From: Musa acuminata AAA Group
Lineage: Eukaryota; Streptophyta; Magnoliopsida; Zingiberales; Musaceae
Assembly (NCBI RefSeq): GCF_036884655.1
Contig: NC_088342.1
Location: forward strand, 37,444,001 to 37,508,000
Direction of reading: 5' to 3'
DNA length: 64,000 nt
Made by a program: the position numbers and the translations under genes. Under the pieces are notes generated by a model. It was not told where the DNA came from. It made no database searches and saw nothing but the letters and a program-made list of their open reading frames with translations. Below are positions 13,801 through 24,242 of the stretch, one piece after another; the stretch's first letter is position 1; each line of letters begins with the position of its first letter.

Positions 13801-14786
13801 CTTCAGATTATTGTGTATACATCAAATGGTTTGGTGAAGATTTTATTATTCTATTACTTTATGTTGATGACATGCTTATTCTTGGAAAAGATATATCTAA
13901 AATTGATAGATTGAAAAAGGAACTGAGTGAGTCTTTTGCAATGAAGGACATGGGGCCAGCAAAGTAAATACTAGGTATGCAGATTTTTCGTGACAAGAAA
14001 AATAAGAAGATTTGGTTATCACAGGAGAAATACATCGAGAAGATATTGGAAAGATTCAGTATGAGCAATGCAAAACCAGTTGGTTCTCCTCTTGCAGGTC
14101 ACTTCAAGTTGTGCTCAGAACAGAGTCCGTCAAGTGATGAGGAGAAGGAGAAAATGCAAAATGTTCTTTATGCTTCAGTAGTTGGAAGTTTAATGTATGC
14201 AGTTAGTGTTACTAGCAGATTTCTTGCAAATCCAAGCAAAGAGCACTTGGCGAAATGGATTTTTAGATATCTCGTAGGGAGCTCTAAGGTTTGTTTAAGC
14301 TTTGGAGGTGGACCATATGTGTTGATAGGTTACACAAATGCAGATATGGCAAGAGATATAGATACGAGAAAGTCTACTTCAGGTTATGTACTTACTTTTG
14401 CAGGGGGAGCTGTGTCATAGCAATCAAGGTTGCAAAGGTGTATTGCTCTCTCTACCATAGAAGCATAATATATTGCTGCTATAGAGGTATGCAAAGAAAT
14501 GTTATGGATGAAAGAATTCTTTCAAGAATTGGGGCTGAAACAGAAAAATTATGTGATGCATTGTGACAGCCAGAGTGCCATCCATTTGTGTAAGAACCCA
14601 ATGTTTCATTCCAAGTCAAAGCATATAGATGTCAGATACCACTGGATTCGAAATGTATTTGAAGAGAAGCAGTTGCAGCTTTAGAAAATTCACACAGATG
14701 ACAACGGAGCAGATATGTTGACAAAAACTTTACCAAAAGAAAGACAGGAGATATGCCGACAGTTGGTCGGCATGGCTTCACATTAA
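10845..14786 (+). pseudogene. Copia gag-pol polyprotein, broken (copy 1)
   Basis: Domains in order: Gag from the ATG at 10845, with a CCHC zinc knuckle (CYNCGEKEHYKNQC) near 11530-11575; aspartic protease (DTGAS) near 11730; GAG-pre-integrase (LWHKRLRHIS) near 12113; integrase core near 12290-12680; reverse transcriptase from about 13440, with YVDD near 13862; RNase H from about 14330 to the stop at 14784-14786. Breaks seen: stop codons within gag early on and at 11577-11579, an extra T near 11665 compared with copy 2, stops at 12541, 13171 and 13582-13584, a 1-base loss near 13790, a deletion of about 39 bp near 14200 (removing residues present in copy 2), and a stop at 14418-14420. The layout resembles Tnt1-like Copia elements. 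It is non-functional. Confidence 0.9.
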
Positions 14787-14828
14787 GGAGTCATGGGACA
14801 ACCTCCCTTATGGGCTGAAGAGGGAGGT

Positions 14829-15422
14829 TGTTGGGTTGGCAGCCCACAAATTCAGCCCATAGTGGGCTTGGGCAGCCTACAGCTCACCCCCTCTTAACCT
14901 AACCCTAATTAACATTAGGGGGTGTGATGACTATGTTTTGAAGGCAGAAAAAGGCATAAATAGGACATCAACGTGGGAGAAGCAAACAGCCACGGGATTC
15001 CAAAGAAAATGAGGAAAACAAGACAGAAAAGGAAGGGAAGAAGAAAAAAACAACGCAGAGAGGTTGTTCTCAATCATCTAGTAGTGTTCTCATCTCAGGT
15101 TAGATCAAATCTACAGTAGACTCTTGCTGTGATTATTTGGGGAGGTTTTCGATATTATAGGCAGTGACGTGATCCTTGTATCTCAGTTATTCTATTGTGA
15201 TTGTTGCTAGGGTTTAAGGCGAGAGATTAAGATTTGTATATTCATTATTCTTATAGTGGATTATCTCTAATTTGTCCCGTGATTTTTACCCTTCACATTG
15301 AAGGAATTTTTTACGTATATCTTGGTGTTCTATTTGATTATGGTTTCATTTAATTTTACTACATATTATGAACTTCTAGTATTTATTCATATACAATATT
15401 ATTTTTGTTTATATCCCCGTCA
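14829..15422 (+). repeat. 3' LTR of Copia copy 1
   Basis: It begins TGTTGGGTTGG after a purine-rich tract (GAAGAGGGAGGT, 14817-14828) that serves as the second-strand primer. It ends TATCCCCGTCA at 15422, after which mTERF sequence resumes. The TATA-like motif of the 5' LTR is altered here. Confidence 0.92.
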
Positions 15423-16077
15423 CGAAAACTCGGGCGAAGGAACCTCCTCCGAGCAAACGAAGAGAAAAGCATTGTTTCTTAGCTGCGGCATCGACAAGAT
15501 GTGACTTCCTAATCCGTCGTTCACAAGGGAGGAGTGCGGCATCACCGACGATAGGACATGGCTCATTGTGAAAAGGCGCCGACTTTTCGTCCTCCAACCT
15601 CGGGAATCACTCCGAGCTTTGCTTGTTAGAGCTAATGGTCCCGGAGTGCCCCGACAGTCTAGGATGTTCCTGTGGACCCTTGTCGTTCTCCACAAAAAAG
15701 AAATCGGAGGCTGTAATCAGGCTCATGACAAGCGTCGGATGGTCGGAGTCGGAGTTCTCGTATGCATTCAGAAGGGTGCCGACCATGTGGTGTTTATCCA
15801 AAAAACGAGTTGCAGAGAAAGATGGATTTTTTGGTCAAGAAAGTTGAATATACAGCATCCCGCATTGCCCGCCATCCAATACTGTTATTTAGTTTGAAGA
15901 ACAGGATGATACCTCGGTATCGTGTGATGGAAAATTGCAAGTCTAAAGGATTTCATAGGGGGGCACTGCAAGCACTATACCATCTTTAGTTTATTGGAAA
16001 ATGTATTTATGCAGAAGATTGTTCTCATCGACAAAGAAAAAGGACCTGAGCTGCTTGACATCTATGTGAGTACCTGA
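15423..16077 (+). pseudogene. mTERF family gene, 3' half, beyond the Copia insertion
   Basis: Coding similarity resumes right after the 3' LTR. LGRRNLLRANEEKSIVS fits directly after the IPEMWG that ends the 5' half. Next come VKRRRLFVLQPRESLRALLV, VPRQSRMFLWTLVVLHK, then (in a shifted frame) VIRLMTSVGWSESEFSYAFR and KMDFLVKKVEYTASRIARHP, then NRMIPRYRVMENCKSKG, and finally KEKGPELLDIYVST with a stop at 16075-16077. These are the usual C-terminal mTERF repeats and tail. Several frameshifts and at least two internal stops (TAG and TAA between about 15480 and 15515) show that it is decayed. Together with 9748-10202 it accounts for most of a plant mTERF gene of usual size. Confidence 0.8.
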
Positions 16078-16692
16078 GATGATCCCACCACATTGGTATT
16101 CTGAAGATATAATGGATGGGGTTCATTTGAAGTCCTTTTCAGGTATGAGATATTTCTTATCTTTAACAGCTAGATAAGCAGTGATTCTGAACATTCTAAT
16201 TGATTGCTCCGAAGTTTATCGCTTATATGTATACATATAAGTATACATATAAGTAGAAGAGAGATTGCTTCCCTAATCCAATCCATGCTCCTTATTAGGG
16301 GGTCTGATCAACTGTTTGTGATGTTAATTAATTGATCATCTTTCTTGCATGAACGTTTTTTAGACCATTGATTTGTTATCATTATGATCAATGCTAAAGA
16401 ATTGTCCAAATCATATGAATTTTGATATCTACATATTTGGATATAATAATCATGCACACCAGAGTGGATCTTGGGTTAGAGTATAAATGATTGATTCTGA
16501 AATGATAGGAAGTTGAATGACCTTCGAGTGATAAAATTATATTTGACTAATCTGAATTATTAAAGCCACACTTCTCAGTTTCTGAAATATACTGTCATCG
16601 AACTCGATCATACTCACTAACATGAAGAAGCAAATAATTCAAATCAAAGCTAACCATGAAAAGCGTCAAATTGATATGTAAAATATTTATTT

Positions 16693-16724
<32 letters not shown>

Positions 16725-17616
16725 AACTTTAGCTCTTATTGTCGTCCTAGTTTCTTAGACTATTTGCATCACTAGTATTTAAGTCATGGTATTTGTGCAT
16801 TTCTTTAGAAAGTTAATTCTATGAGAATTACAAATCACAAGGCTAACCTTTTTAGCATTGAAGTGACAATTATCATTGTGCTCAGTAATTGACATGAAAT
16901 TATCTTTAATATCACTGTTCAGATAAGTATTCCCTAATTATCTTATCAATGTATGACTTGTCATGTGGAATTTGGATCCAATTCTAATGATGGCACAATA
17001 GGAACTCATTCTTGCAACTGAAGTTCCTTGTTTTGTGCATGAGTAGAATTTCCAGGGAAATTTTCCTTTGGTTTCAAACTCAGAGGCTTTGTTTAATAAT
17101 TTTTTGAACCCCCTAAGGACTAGATTATTAAATTCGCTTTCTAAGCTTAATTACATGAAGTTCTTCCTCTTGTCCAGGGTTATGAAATTGCTGCAGTCTC
17201 ACATCAATCAAGCTTAATTACTATGAGACTGTGATGTCCAACTTGACAACAACTGTTTGCTGTCATGCTTTTGTAGGATTGTATGAATGATTTTATTCTG
17301 TGAGCTTCTTTTTGGATTGGAAAACCCTGTCCGAGATGGATGCATAGTCTTTCTCACCAGCAGTACGCCAGTGGTCATACATCGTTTCACCAAAAACACG
17401 AACGAGCATTTGCTGTTCTACTTTGGGTTTTCATCGACATCATCTGATAGCAATCCTTGCACAAAACATGTGATGATAGGTTGTTCTACGACACATGGAC
17501 GCTCAATGTTATGGTCATCGCCGGTCGTGTTTGATTTCAACACAAATTTCTTTAACCTAACTGTACTGTTATATTGAAATAATATATTAATATTTTATAT
17601 GGGTAACCTAACCAAG
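16078..17616. other. Intergenic, no gene seen
   Basis: AT-rich DNA downstream of the broken mTERF gene. It may include its former 3' UTR. A TTG array lies at 16692-16724. The frames at 17214-17577 show no recognisable family. Confidence 0.55.
16692..16724. repeat. (TTG)n microsatellite
   Basis: About 11 TTG units without interruption. Confidence 0.93.
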
Positions 17617-17688
17617 GGATCCGTGGCGCAATGGTAGCGCGTCTGACTCCAGATCAGAAGGTTGCGTGTTCGATTCACGTCGGGTTCA
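17617..17688 (+). tRNA. trnW-CCA: tRNA-Trp (CCA), first of three
   Basis: A 72-nt cloverleaf without intron. The acceptor arms GGATCCG and CGGGTTC pair (with G-T at 2:71 and 4:69), the D stem is GCGC/GCGC, the anticodon stem TCTGA/TCAGA encloses loop CTCCAGA (anticodon CCA, reading TGG), and the T arm is GCGTG-TTCGATT-CACGT. The discriminator base is A. A CAA just upstream and a T6 run at 17717-17722 fit plant Pol III initiation and termination. It is a nuclear cytosolic type. Confidence 0.95.
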
Positions 17689-17792
17689 AATCTCAATAAA
17701 AGTCAATTAATTTATCTTTTTTCCCAGGACAATTTGTTTTTAACGTTCGATCTTTTGGTTTGGTAATTTTTATGTTGGCATGTAATATCACC

Positions 17793-17864
17793 GGATCCGT
17801 GGCGCAATGGTAGCGCGTCTGACTCCAGATCAGAAGGTTGCGTGTTCGATTCACGTCGGGTTCA
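17793..17864 (+). tRNA. trnW-CCA: tRNA-Trp (CCA), second of three
   Basis: Identical over its 72 nt to the copy at 17617. A Pol III terminator-like T5 run is at 17887-17891. The downstream sequence (GGACAATTTGTTTTTAACG) is shared with the other copies, so the repeated unit is larger than the tRNA. Confidence 0.95.
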
Positions 17865-18006
17865 AATCCTAACAAGTGTTAATTGATTTTTCCCTTTTTC
17901 CAGGACAATTTGTTTTTAACGTTCGATCATCGATTCTAAAAGGGGAAAAGGTTGGATGAGGCGCTCTTTTGATTTCATCATTAGTATGTTTGCATCTAAT
18001 ATCATT

Positions 18007-18078
18007 GGATCCGTGGCGCAATGGTAGCGCGTCTGACTCCAGATCAGAAGGTTGCGTGTTCGATTCACGTCGGGTTTA
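18007..18078 (+). tRNA. trnW-CCA: tRNA-Trp (CCA), third of three, acceptor-stem variant
   Basis: Same sequence as the two upstream copies except that the 3' acceptor strand ends GTTT instead of GTTC, so the first acceptor pair becomes G-T. Anticodon CCA and both internal promoter boxes are intact. A T5 run follows at 18090-18094. It is probably still transcribed; processing and charging may be affected by the weaker first pair. Confidence 0.9.
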
Positions 18079-18225
18079 AAATTCAATCATTTTTCCTTTT
18101 TTCCTCGACAATTTGTTTTTAGCGTTCGATCATCGAGTCTAAAAGGCCTAATCTTCGTGGCGGATTGAATTACTGAAGAACACTTCTAAATGTGTCGTGG
18201 AAAAGGTCGGATGAGGCGCTGTTTT

Positions 18226-19562
18226 GGTTGTTTGTTTTTAACCTTTCTATAGTTTCCTTTCTGCTTCGTTCGCGATGTCATAGTGATGCCATTACTTATT
18301 TAGCTATTGTGTTTTGCTTTCAGAATTATGTGTTGCTATCAGTGGTTATGCTTTTATTTTGGTTGTTGGATTTGGGATTTGCTTAGTATATTTATGAAGA
18401 AGAGGAACACGACGGGTTCGTGTTGGAATATCAATGTTGTTTCTTCTTGGAATTTGGTTGGTTTCTTGTAGATTGTTGCTAAAAGATTCGAGTTTGATGT
18501 TTCTTTGTTTCTGTCGCGCCTTTGTTCATCGTTGCTGAAGATTCGATTATGGTGTTCCTTGATTTGATCTGCCTGTTGGAATTAGTTATGTAATTAAGGT
18601 TCTGCTCTACGCGTCCTTTCTGAACCCTATTCCTGCTTTTTCTTTCCTAATGCCTCAATGATGTGGTCTAATTCCTTAATCGAAATTAGGGTTCTTGGCA
18701 TTCGGTGCAATGTTCTAATGTATAGTTTTGGAAGCTTTGTGATGCCAGTTTTAGGGTTTCCGAAGAATATGTGAAGTGTTTATCTACATTGGTTTAATGC
18801 AAAAGGTGCGTTGGAATTTAACATTGGTTGCATGCTTGAATCAGAGTTTTTGTCCTTTAATGTGAGCGACAAAGACTCAGGTTTTTCCTTGCTTTTCGTT
18901 TTCGTCCCCCCTTTCCTTTGCTTGTTGGTGTTAGACGGATAATCAAAATTTTGCTTGAGTTGTACTTTTGATGTTTTGTTCTGCTTTATTAGTTGTATGA
19001 TTAAAGTGCTGCTCTACTTGTCCTTTCTTTAGTCCATTTCTGCTTGTTCTTTCCTGATGCCTCAACCATGTGGTCTAATTCCTGCATCAAAATTAGGGTT
19101 CTTGGCGTTTGGTGCAATATTCAAGTGTCTAGTTTTGTAAGGTTTGTGATGCCAAATTTTACTTGTCATGTGAGAATGAAGAATTTCCAAAGTGTTGTCT
19201 ACATTTGATTAATGCAAAAGGTGCATTGGATTTCACTCTTACTTTGCATGCTTGAATCAGAGTTCTGTCCTCAACTTGACTGGCAAAGATTTAGGTTGTT
19301 TTTGCTTGTTGGCATTAGTTGTTTAATCAAAGTTCTCTGAGCTGTACTTCCAATGTTTTTTGGTGTCTCCCGATGATGGTGTCTTGTTCATTATAATGTC
19401 AAATTAAGACTTTAGTTTTTTTGTGAGATATGCTAATTTATTACCATATGGACATATGCAATGCTACTTTTTGATGCTTCTAAAGCTTGTTTCATCTTAG
19501 ATCAGCATCTTAGATAAAAAGATTCTGATATGTCTTAACTTATGGTTGGGAAGGTGACACTA
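18226..19562. repeat. Non-coding stretch with a diverged tandem duplication (about 400 bp)
   Basis: Two long blocks are alike: one around 18590-18790 (CTGCTCTAC, GATGCCTCAATGATGTGGTC, TTAGGGTTCTTGGC, TTTGTGATGCCA) and one around 18990-19160 with the same landmarks in the same order. Part of a third follows near 19300-19360. The spacing is about 400 bp. No protein-coding signal is seen. The T-rich plus strand with AGGGTTCTTGG-type motifs resembles plant UTR or intron sequence, but I cannot link it to a gene. Confidence 0.6.
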
Positions 19563-20169
19563 TGATAGGAATATAAACAGGAATAACCTTTGTATATGAA
19601 CAAATACTTGAAGACTATGATATGTAGCGGAATTAAATGAAACCACAATCAAATAGAACACCAAGATATACGTGGAAAACCTCTTCAATGTGAAGAGTAA
19701 AAACCGCGGGGTAAACTAGAGATAATCCACTATGAGAATAATGAATATACAAATCTCAATCTCTTGTCCTAAACCCTAGCAACAATCACAAGAGAATAAC
19801 TGGGATACAAGGATCACGTCATTGTCCACGATATCCAAAACCTCCCCAAGTAATCACAGCAAGAGTCTACTGTAGATTTGATCTAACCTGAGATGAGAAC
19901 ACTGCTAGATGATTGAGAACAGCCTCTCTACGTTGTCCTTGTCTTCTTCCCTTTCTTTCTCTTTTTTTTCTGTCTTGTTTTCCTCCTTTTCTTTGGAATC
20001 GCATGGCTATATCCTTCTCCCACGTTGCTGCCCTATTTATGCATTTTTCTGCCTCCAAAACGCAGCCACCACACCCCCCCTAATGTTAATTAGGGTTAGG
20101 TTAAGAGGGGGTGAGCTGTGGGCTGCCCAAGCCCACTATGGGCTGAATTTGTGGGCTGCCAGCCCAACA
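19563..20169 (-). repeat. 3' LTR of Copia copy 2
   Basis: On the minus strand it begins TGTTGGGCTGGCAG and ends TTCCTATCA, matching the LTRs of copy 1. The adjacent AGGGGGAGGT-like purine tract (minus strand, just above 20169) is the second-strand primer. Confidence 0.9.
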
Positions 20170-20211
20170 ACCTCCCCCTTCAGCCCATAAGGGAGGCTGT
20201 CCTATGACTCC

Positions 20212-23200
20212 TCAATGTGAAGCCATGCCGACCAACTGTCGGCATATCTCCTGTCTTTCTTTTGGTAAAGTTTTTGTCAATATGTCTGCTCCGTTGTCAT
20301 CCGTGTGAATTTTCTAAAGCTGCAACTGCTTCTCTTCAAATACATTTCGAATCCAGTAGTATCTGACATCTAAATGCTTTGACTTGAAATGAAACATTGG
20401 GTTCTTACACAAATGGATGGCACTCTGGCTGTCACAATGCACCACATAATTTTTTTGTTTCAGCCCCAATTCTTGTAAGAATTTTTTCATCCATAACATT
20501 TCTTTGTATACCTCTATAGCAGCAATATATTCTGCTTTTGTGGTGGAGAGAGCAATACACCTTTGCAACCTAGATTGCTATGACACAGCTCCCCCTGTAA
20601 AAGTAAGTACATAACCTGAAGTAGACTTTCTCGTATCTATATCTCTTGCCATATCTGCATTTGTGTAACCTGTCAACACATGTGGTCCACCTCCAAAACT
20701 TAAACAAACTTTAGAGCTCCCTCTGAGATATCTAAAAATCCACTTCACTGCTGCCCAGTGCTCTTTGCCTGGATTTGCAAGAAATCTGCTAGTAACACCA
20801 ACTGCATATGTGATATCTAGCCTCGTACATACCATTGCATACATTAAACTTCCAACTGCTGAAGCATAAGGAACATTTTGCATTTTCTCCTTCTCCTCAT
20901 CACTTGACAGACTCTGTTTTGAGCACAACTTGAAGTGACCTACAAGAGGAGAACCAACTAGTTTTGTATTGCTCATACTGAATCTTTCCAATATCTTCTC
21001 GATGTATTTCTCCTGTGATAATCAAATCTTCTTATTTTTTCTATCACGGGAAATCTGCATACCTAGTATTTGCTTTGTTGGCCCCATGTCCTTCATTGCA
21101 AAAGACTCACTCAGTTCCTTCTTCAATCTGTCAATTTTAGACATATCTTTTCCAAGAATAAGCATGTCATCAACATAAAGTAAGAGAATAATAAAATCCT
21201 CACCCAACCATTTGATGTACACACAATGATCTGAAGTCGTTCTTTTGTATCGATTTTCTATCATAAATGAATCAAACTTTTTGTACCACTGTCTTGGAGC
21301 TTGCTTTAGCCCATACAAGCTCTTCTTCAATTTGCAAACAAAGTTCTCTTTACCTTTAACTTTGAAGCCTTCTGGTTGCTCTATATAAATTTCCTCCTCC
21401 AAATCCCCATGAAGGAAAGCTGTCTTCACATCTAACTACTCAACCTCCAAGTCCTAGCTAGCAGCAATACCTAGAGCAACATGAATAGAAGACATTTTAA
21501 CAACAGGAGAAAAAATCTCTTCAAAGTCAATACCTTTCTTTTGACCAAAGTCTTTCACAACCAATCTAGCTTTGTACTTTGGTTGAGAACAATATTCTTG
21601 AGTCTTCAACCTGAAAACTCACTTGTTCTTTAAGGCCTTCATTTCATTTGGTAGTAGCACCAAATCATAAGTGTGGTTCTTCTGAAGAGCATCCATCTCT
21701 TCCTGCATAGCAACTAACCACTTCTCTTTCTGCTCACTTTCAACTGCTTCCTGGTAACTCTCTGGTTCACCTGCATCAGTAAGCATCACATACTCATCTG
21801 TAGAGTATCTTCTGGAAGGTTGACGTTGTCTAGAATATCTTCTCAACTGAGGTTCTGCGGGAAGTTGCTCTCCAACTTCTTCTTGCTCAACATGTCCTGC
21901 AGGTAGATCAACATCAGACTCTCCACTATCTTCCTGCACATCTCCCCCATTACCCTGATATACTGGAGGAGTAATTGGGTCACAATATGCTAATCCTTCT
22001 GCAGAAGTATTGGCTGGTGTCTTCTTCTTCAAATCTTCAAAAGTTTGATCCTCAAAGAAGACTACATCTCTGCTTCTAAACGCCTTCTGCTTTTTTGGAT
22101 CCCAAAGCCTGTAACCAAAATAATCATGTGAGTAACCAAGAAAAATACATTCTTTAGACTTACCATCTAGCTTGGACCTCTCATTATCTGGAATATGTGC
22201 AAATGCACGACAACCAAGCACTCTCAAATGCTTGTAAGAAATATCTTTCCCTAACCATACATGCTCTGCAACATCACCATCTAGGGCTGTACATGGTGAT
22301 AAGTTGATCACATCAACTGTAGTCCTCAAAGCCTCATCCTAAAACCTTTTGGGTAGCTTGGCCTGTGAAAGCATACATCTGATTTTTTCCATGATGGTGC
22401 GGTTCATTCTCTCTGTAATTGCATTATGCTGAGGTGTACTAGGAACTGTCATCTCATGTTAGATCTCATGTGACCTGCAATAGTCATTAAACAATCCTGT
22501 ATACTCACCACCATTATCCGATCTTATGCATTTCAATTTTCTTTCTGTCTCCTTTTCAACCCTAGCATAAAACTCTTTGAAGACATTAATTACCTAATCT
22601 TTAGTCTTCAAAGCATAAGCCGAAACTTTCCTGGAAAAATCATCTATAAAAGTGACAAAATAAAGTGCACCACTTATACTAAGAACATCAACAGATCCAC
22701 CATGAGTTTTTGTCCTCAAAGACCACATACATCTGTATAAACACGGTCTAAGGCATGCATTTTTCTAGACAAAGCAGGACTAGCAAATGAAACTCTATGT
22801 TGTTTACCTACCAAACAATCAATACAATGGTTCAGATGTATACCTATGAGGTCTAGTAATACCTCTCTCTTGGAAAGAGCTTGCAGCCCCTTCTCGCTCA
22901 TGTGTCCCAGTCGCCTATGCCACAACTCAATGCTGAAGTCTTTTTCTGTAGCATTTAACTGCTCACCATAAGCTTTAGCCTGTAACCTGTACAAAGTATG
23001 ACATTTCTTTCCATTAGCTATAATAAGAGAACCCTTACTGAGCTTCCATTGCCCTTTGTGAAATATGCTATCATAGTCTTCATCATCTAGTCTTCCAATT
23101 GAAATTAGATTCAGCTTCAAGTCAACCACATGCCTCACATCCTTAAGCACCAACTTGCAGTCAAGGTTGGTCTTTAAATGGATATCACCCATGCCTATGA

Positions 23201-24191
23201 TGTCTGCTGTGTCATAGTTGCCCATCTTGACAACACCAAAATTTTCAGACTTATATGTAGCAAAAAACTCCCTCCGTAGTGTAGCATGATAAGAAGCACC
23301 TGTGTCAATCACCCACTCAAGATCCTGACACATACAAGAAAAAATATCATCAGAAGGAGACAAAATCAAATAATCACCACCTTGCATTGTAGTTGTGATC
23401 TTATCTTTTGACTCTATAGACTTCACTTCTTTTCTATTTTTCTTGCTCTTCTTAGGTTGCTTACATTGGTTCTTGTAATGTCCTTTCTCACCACAATTGT
23501 AGCAAACAATATCTTTTCTTGATCTTGACTTGCTTCTACCCATGCGTGAATTGCTTTTAGACTTTGACCTTCCTCTGTTCTCTGAGATAAGTGCCTGTGA
23601 ATCATTTTGAGATGTTGCCGAACTCTTTCTTCTCAACTTCTCATTCAACAAACTGCTTATTACTTGACTTATAATGACAACACCATCTGTCGCAGAATTA
23701 CTAAGGGAAACCACCAGTGTCTCCCAACTTTCTGGTAATGAACTGAGAAGTAACAATACATGCAACTCATCATCAAGAGATATTTTCATAGAAGATAACT
23801 GGTTAGTAATACTTTGCATTTCATTCAAATGTTCAGTAATAGAAGCACCCTCTCTATATTTTAGGTTCACAAGTTTTCTAATAAAAAAAACTTTGTTGCC
23901 AGTTGTTTTTCTTTCATAGAGACTTTCCAACTTTTTCCAAAGAGAATATGCAGAAATTTCAGTAGAAACATGGTGAAAGACACTATCATCAAGCCATTGT
24001 CAAATAAATCCAATTGTTTTTTAATCTAACCTCTTCCACTCATCATCTCTCATAGTTATGGGTTTTGCACTATCCCCCTACAAAGGTCCATATAAATCTT
24101 TGCAATACAAGAGATCTTCTATTCTTGGTTTCCATATCATCCAATTGTTTCCATTTAAACTAATCATGCGAGAAACATTACTGGCCTCGAT
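20212..24191 (-). pseudogene. Copia gag-pol polyprotein, broken (copy 2)
   Basis: The gag start codon of copy 1 corresponds here to ATC (24191-24189), so the initiator is lost. A long frame (23930-22716) carries Gag, the zinc knuckle CYNCGEKGHYKNQC, protease DTGAS, GAG-pre-integrase (LWHRRLGHMS) and the start of integrase. Further open pieces are 22329-21619 (end of integrase and linker), 21429-21022 (reverse transcriptase with LYVDDMLIL), 20991-20578 and 20568-20314 (RNase H). Between them are stops, including one at 21456-21454 and one at 20580-20578 that coincide with stops in copy 1, plus others of its own (for example one near 22460 in integrase and one near 21435). The end is the stop at 20214-20212. 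Non-functional. Confidence 0.9.
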
Positions 24192-24228
24192 GTTCAAATA
24201 CAAAATTTAAATCACCAAAACCCCTTTT

Positions 24229-24240
24229 GCTCTGATACCA
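24229..24240 (-). other. Primer-binding site of Copia copy 2
   Basis: The minus strand reads TGGTATCAGAGC, 2 bases inside the 5' LTR, the same initiator tRNA-Met site as in copy 1. Confidence 0.9.
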
Positions 24241-24242
24241 GT

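Larger units (their letters stand above)
10203..15422 (+). mobile_element. Copia-type LTR retrotransposon, copy 1 (degenerate)
   Basis: A complete LTR-internal-LTR structure: 5' LTR 10203-10801, an initiator-Met-type primer site, gag, protease, integrase, reverse transcriptase and RNase H in Copia order, a purine-rich tract and a 3' LTR at 14829-15422. The LTRs start TGTTGGG and end CCCC(A/G)TCA. The coding region has several stops and frameshifts, so it cannot move on its own. It sits inside the mTERF gene. The 5 bp on the left (GGGAA) and on the right (CGAAA) are not a clean target-site duplication, which suggests an old or altered insertion. A closely related copy lies at 19563-24849 in opposite orientation. 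Confidence 0.93.
17617..18225 (+). repeat. Tandem tRNA-Trp units with shared spacer
   Basis: The three tRNA copies start 176 and 214 bases apart. Each is followed by a version of the same spacer (GACAATTTGTTTTTAACGTTC). The second and third also share a further block (GTTGGATGAGGCGCT-like and GTCGGATGAGGCGCT-like). This shows local tandem duplication of a tRNA-plus-spacer unit, not independent tRNA insertions. Confidence 0.85.

Noticed and set aside
15423..19562. Inversion of the segment between the two Copia copies in this assembly
   Set aside because: The mTERF sequence reads on across copy 1 in the same orientation, and the flanking 5-mers do not match in the swapped arrangement.
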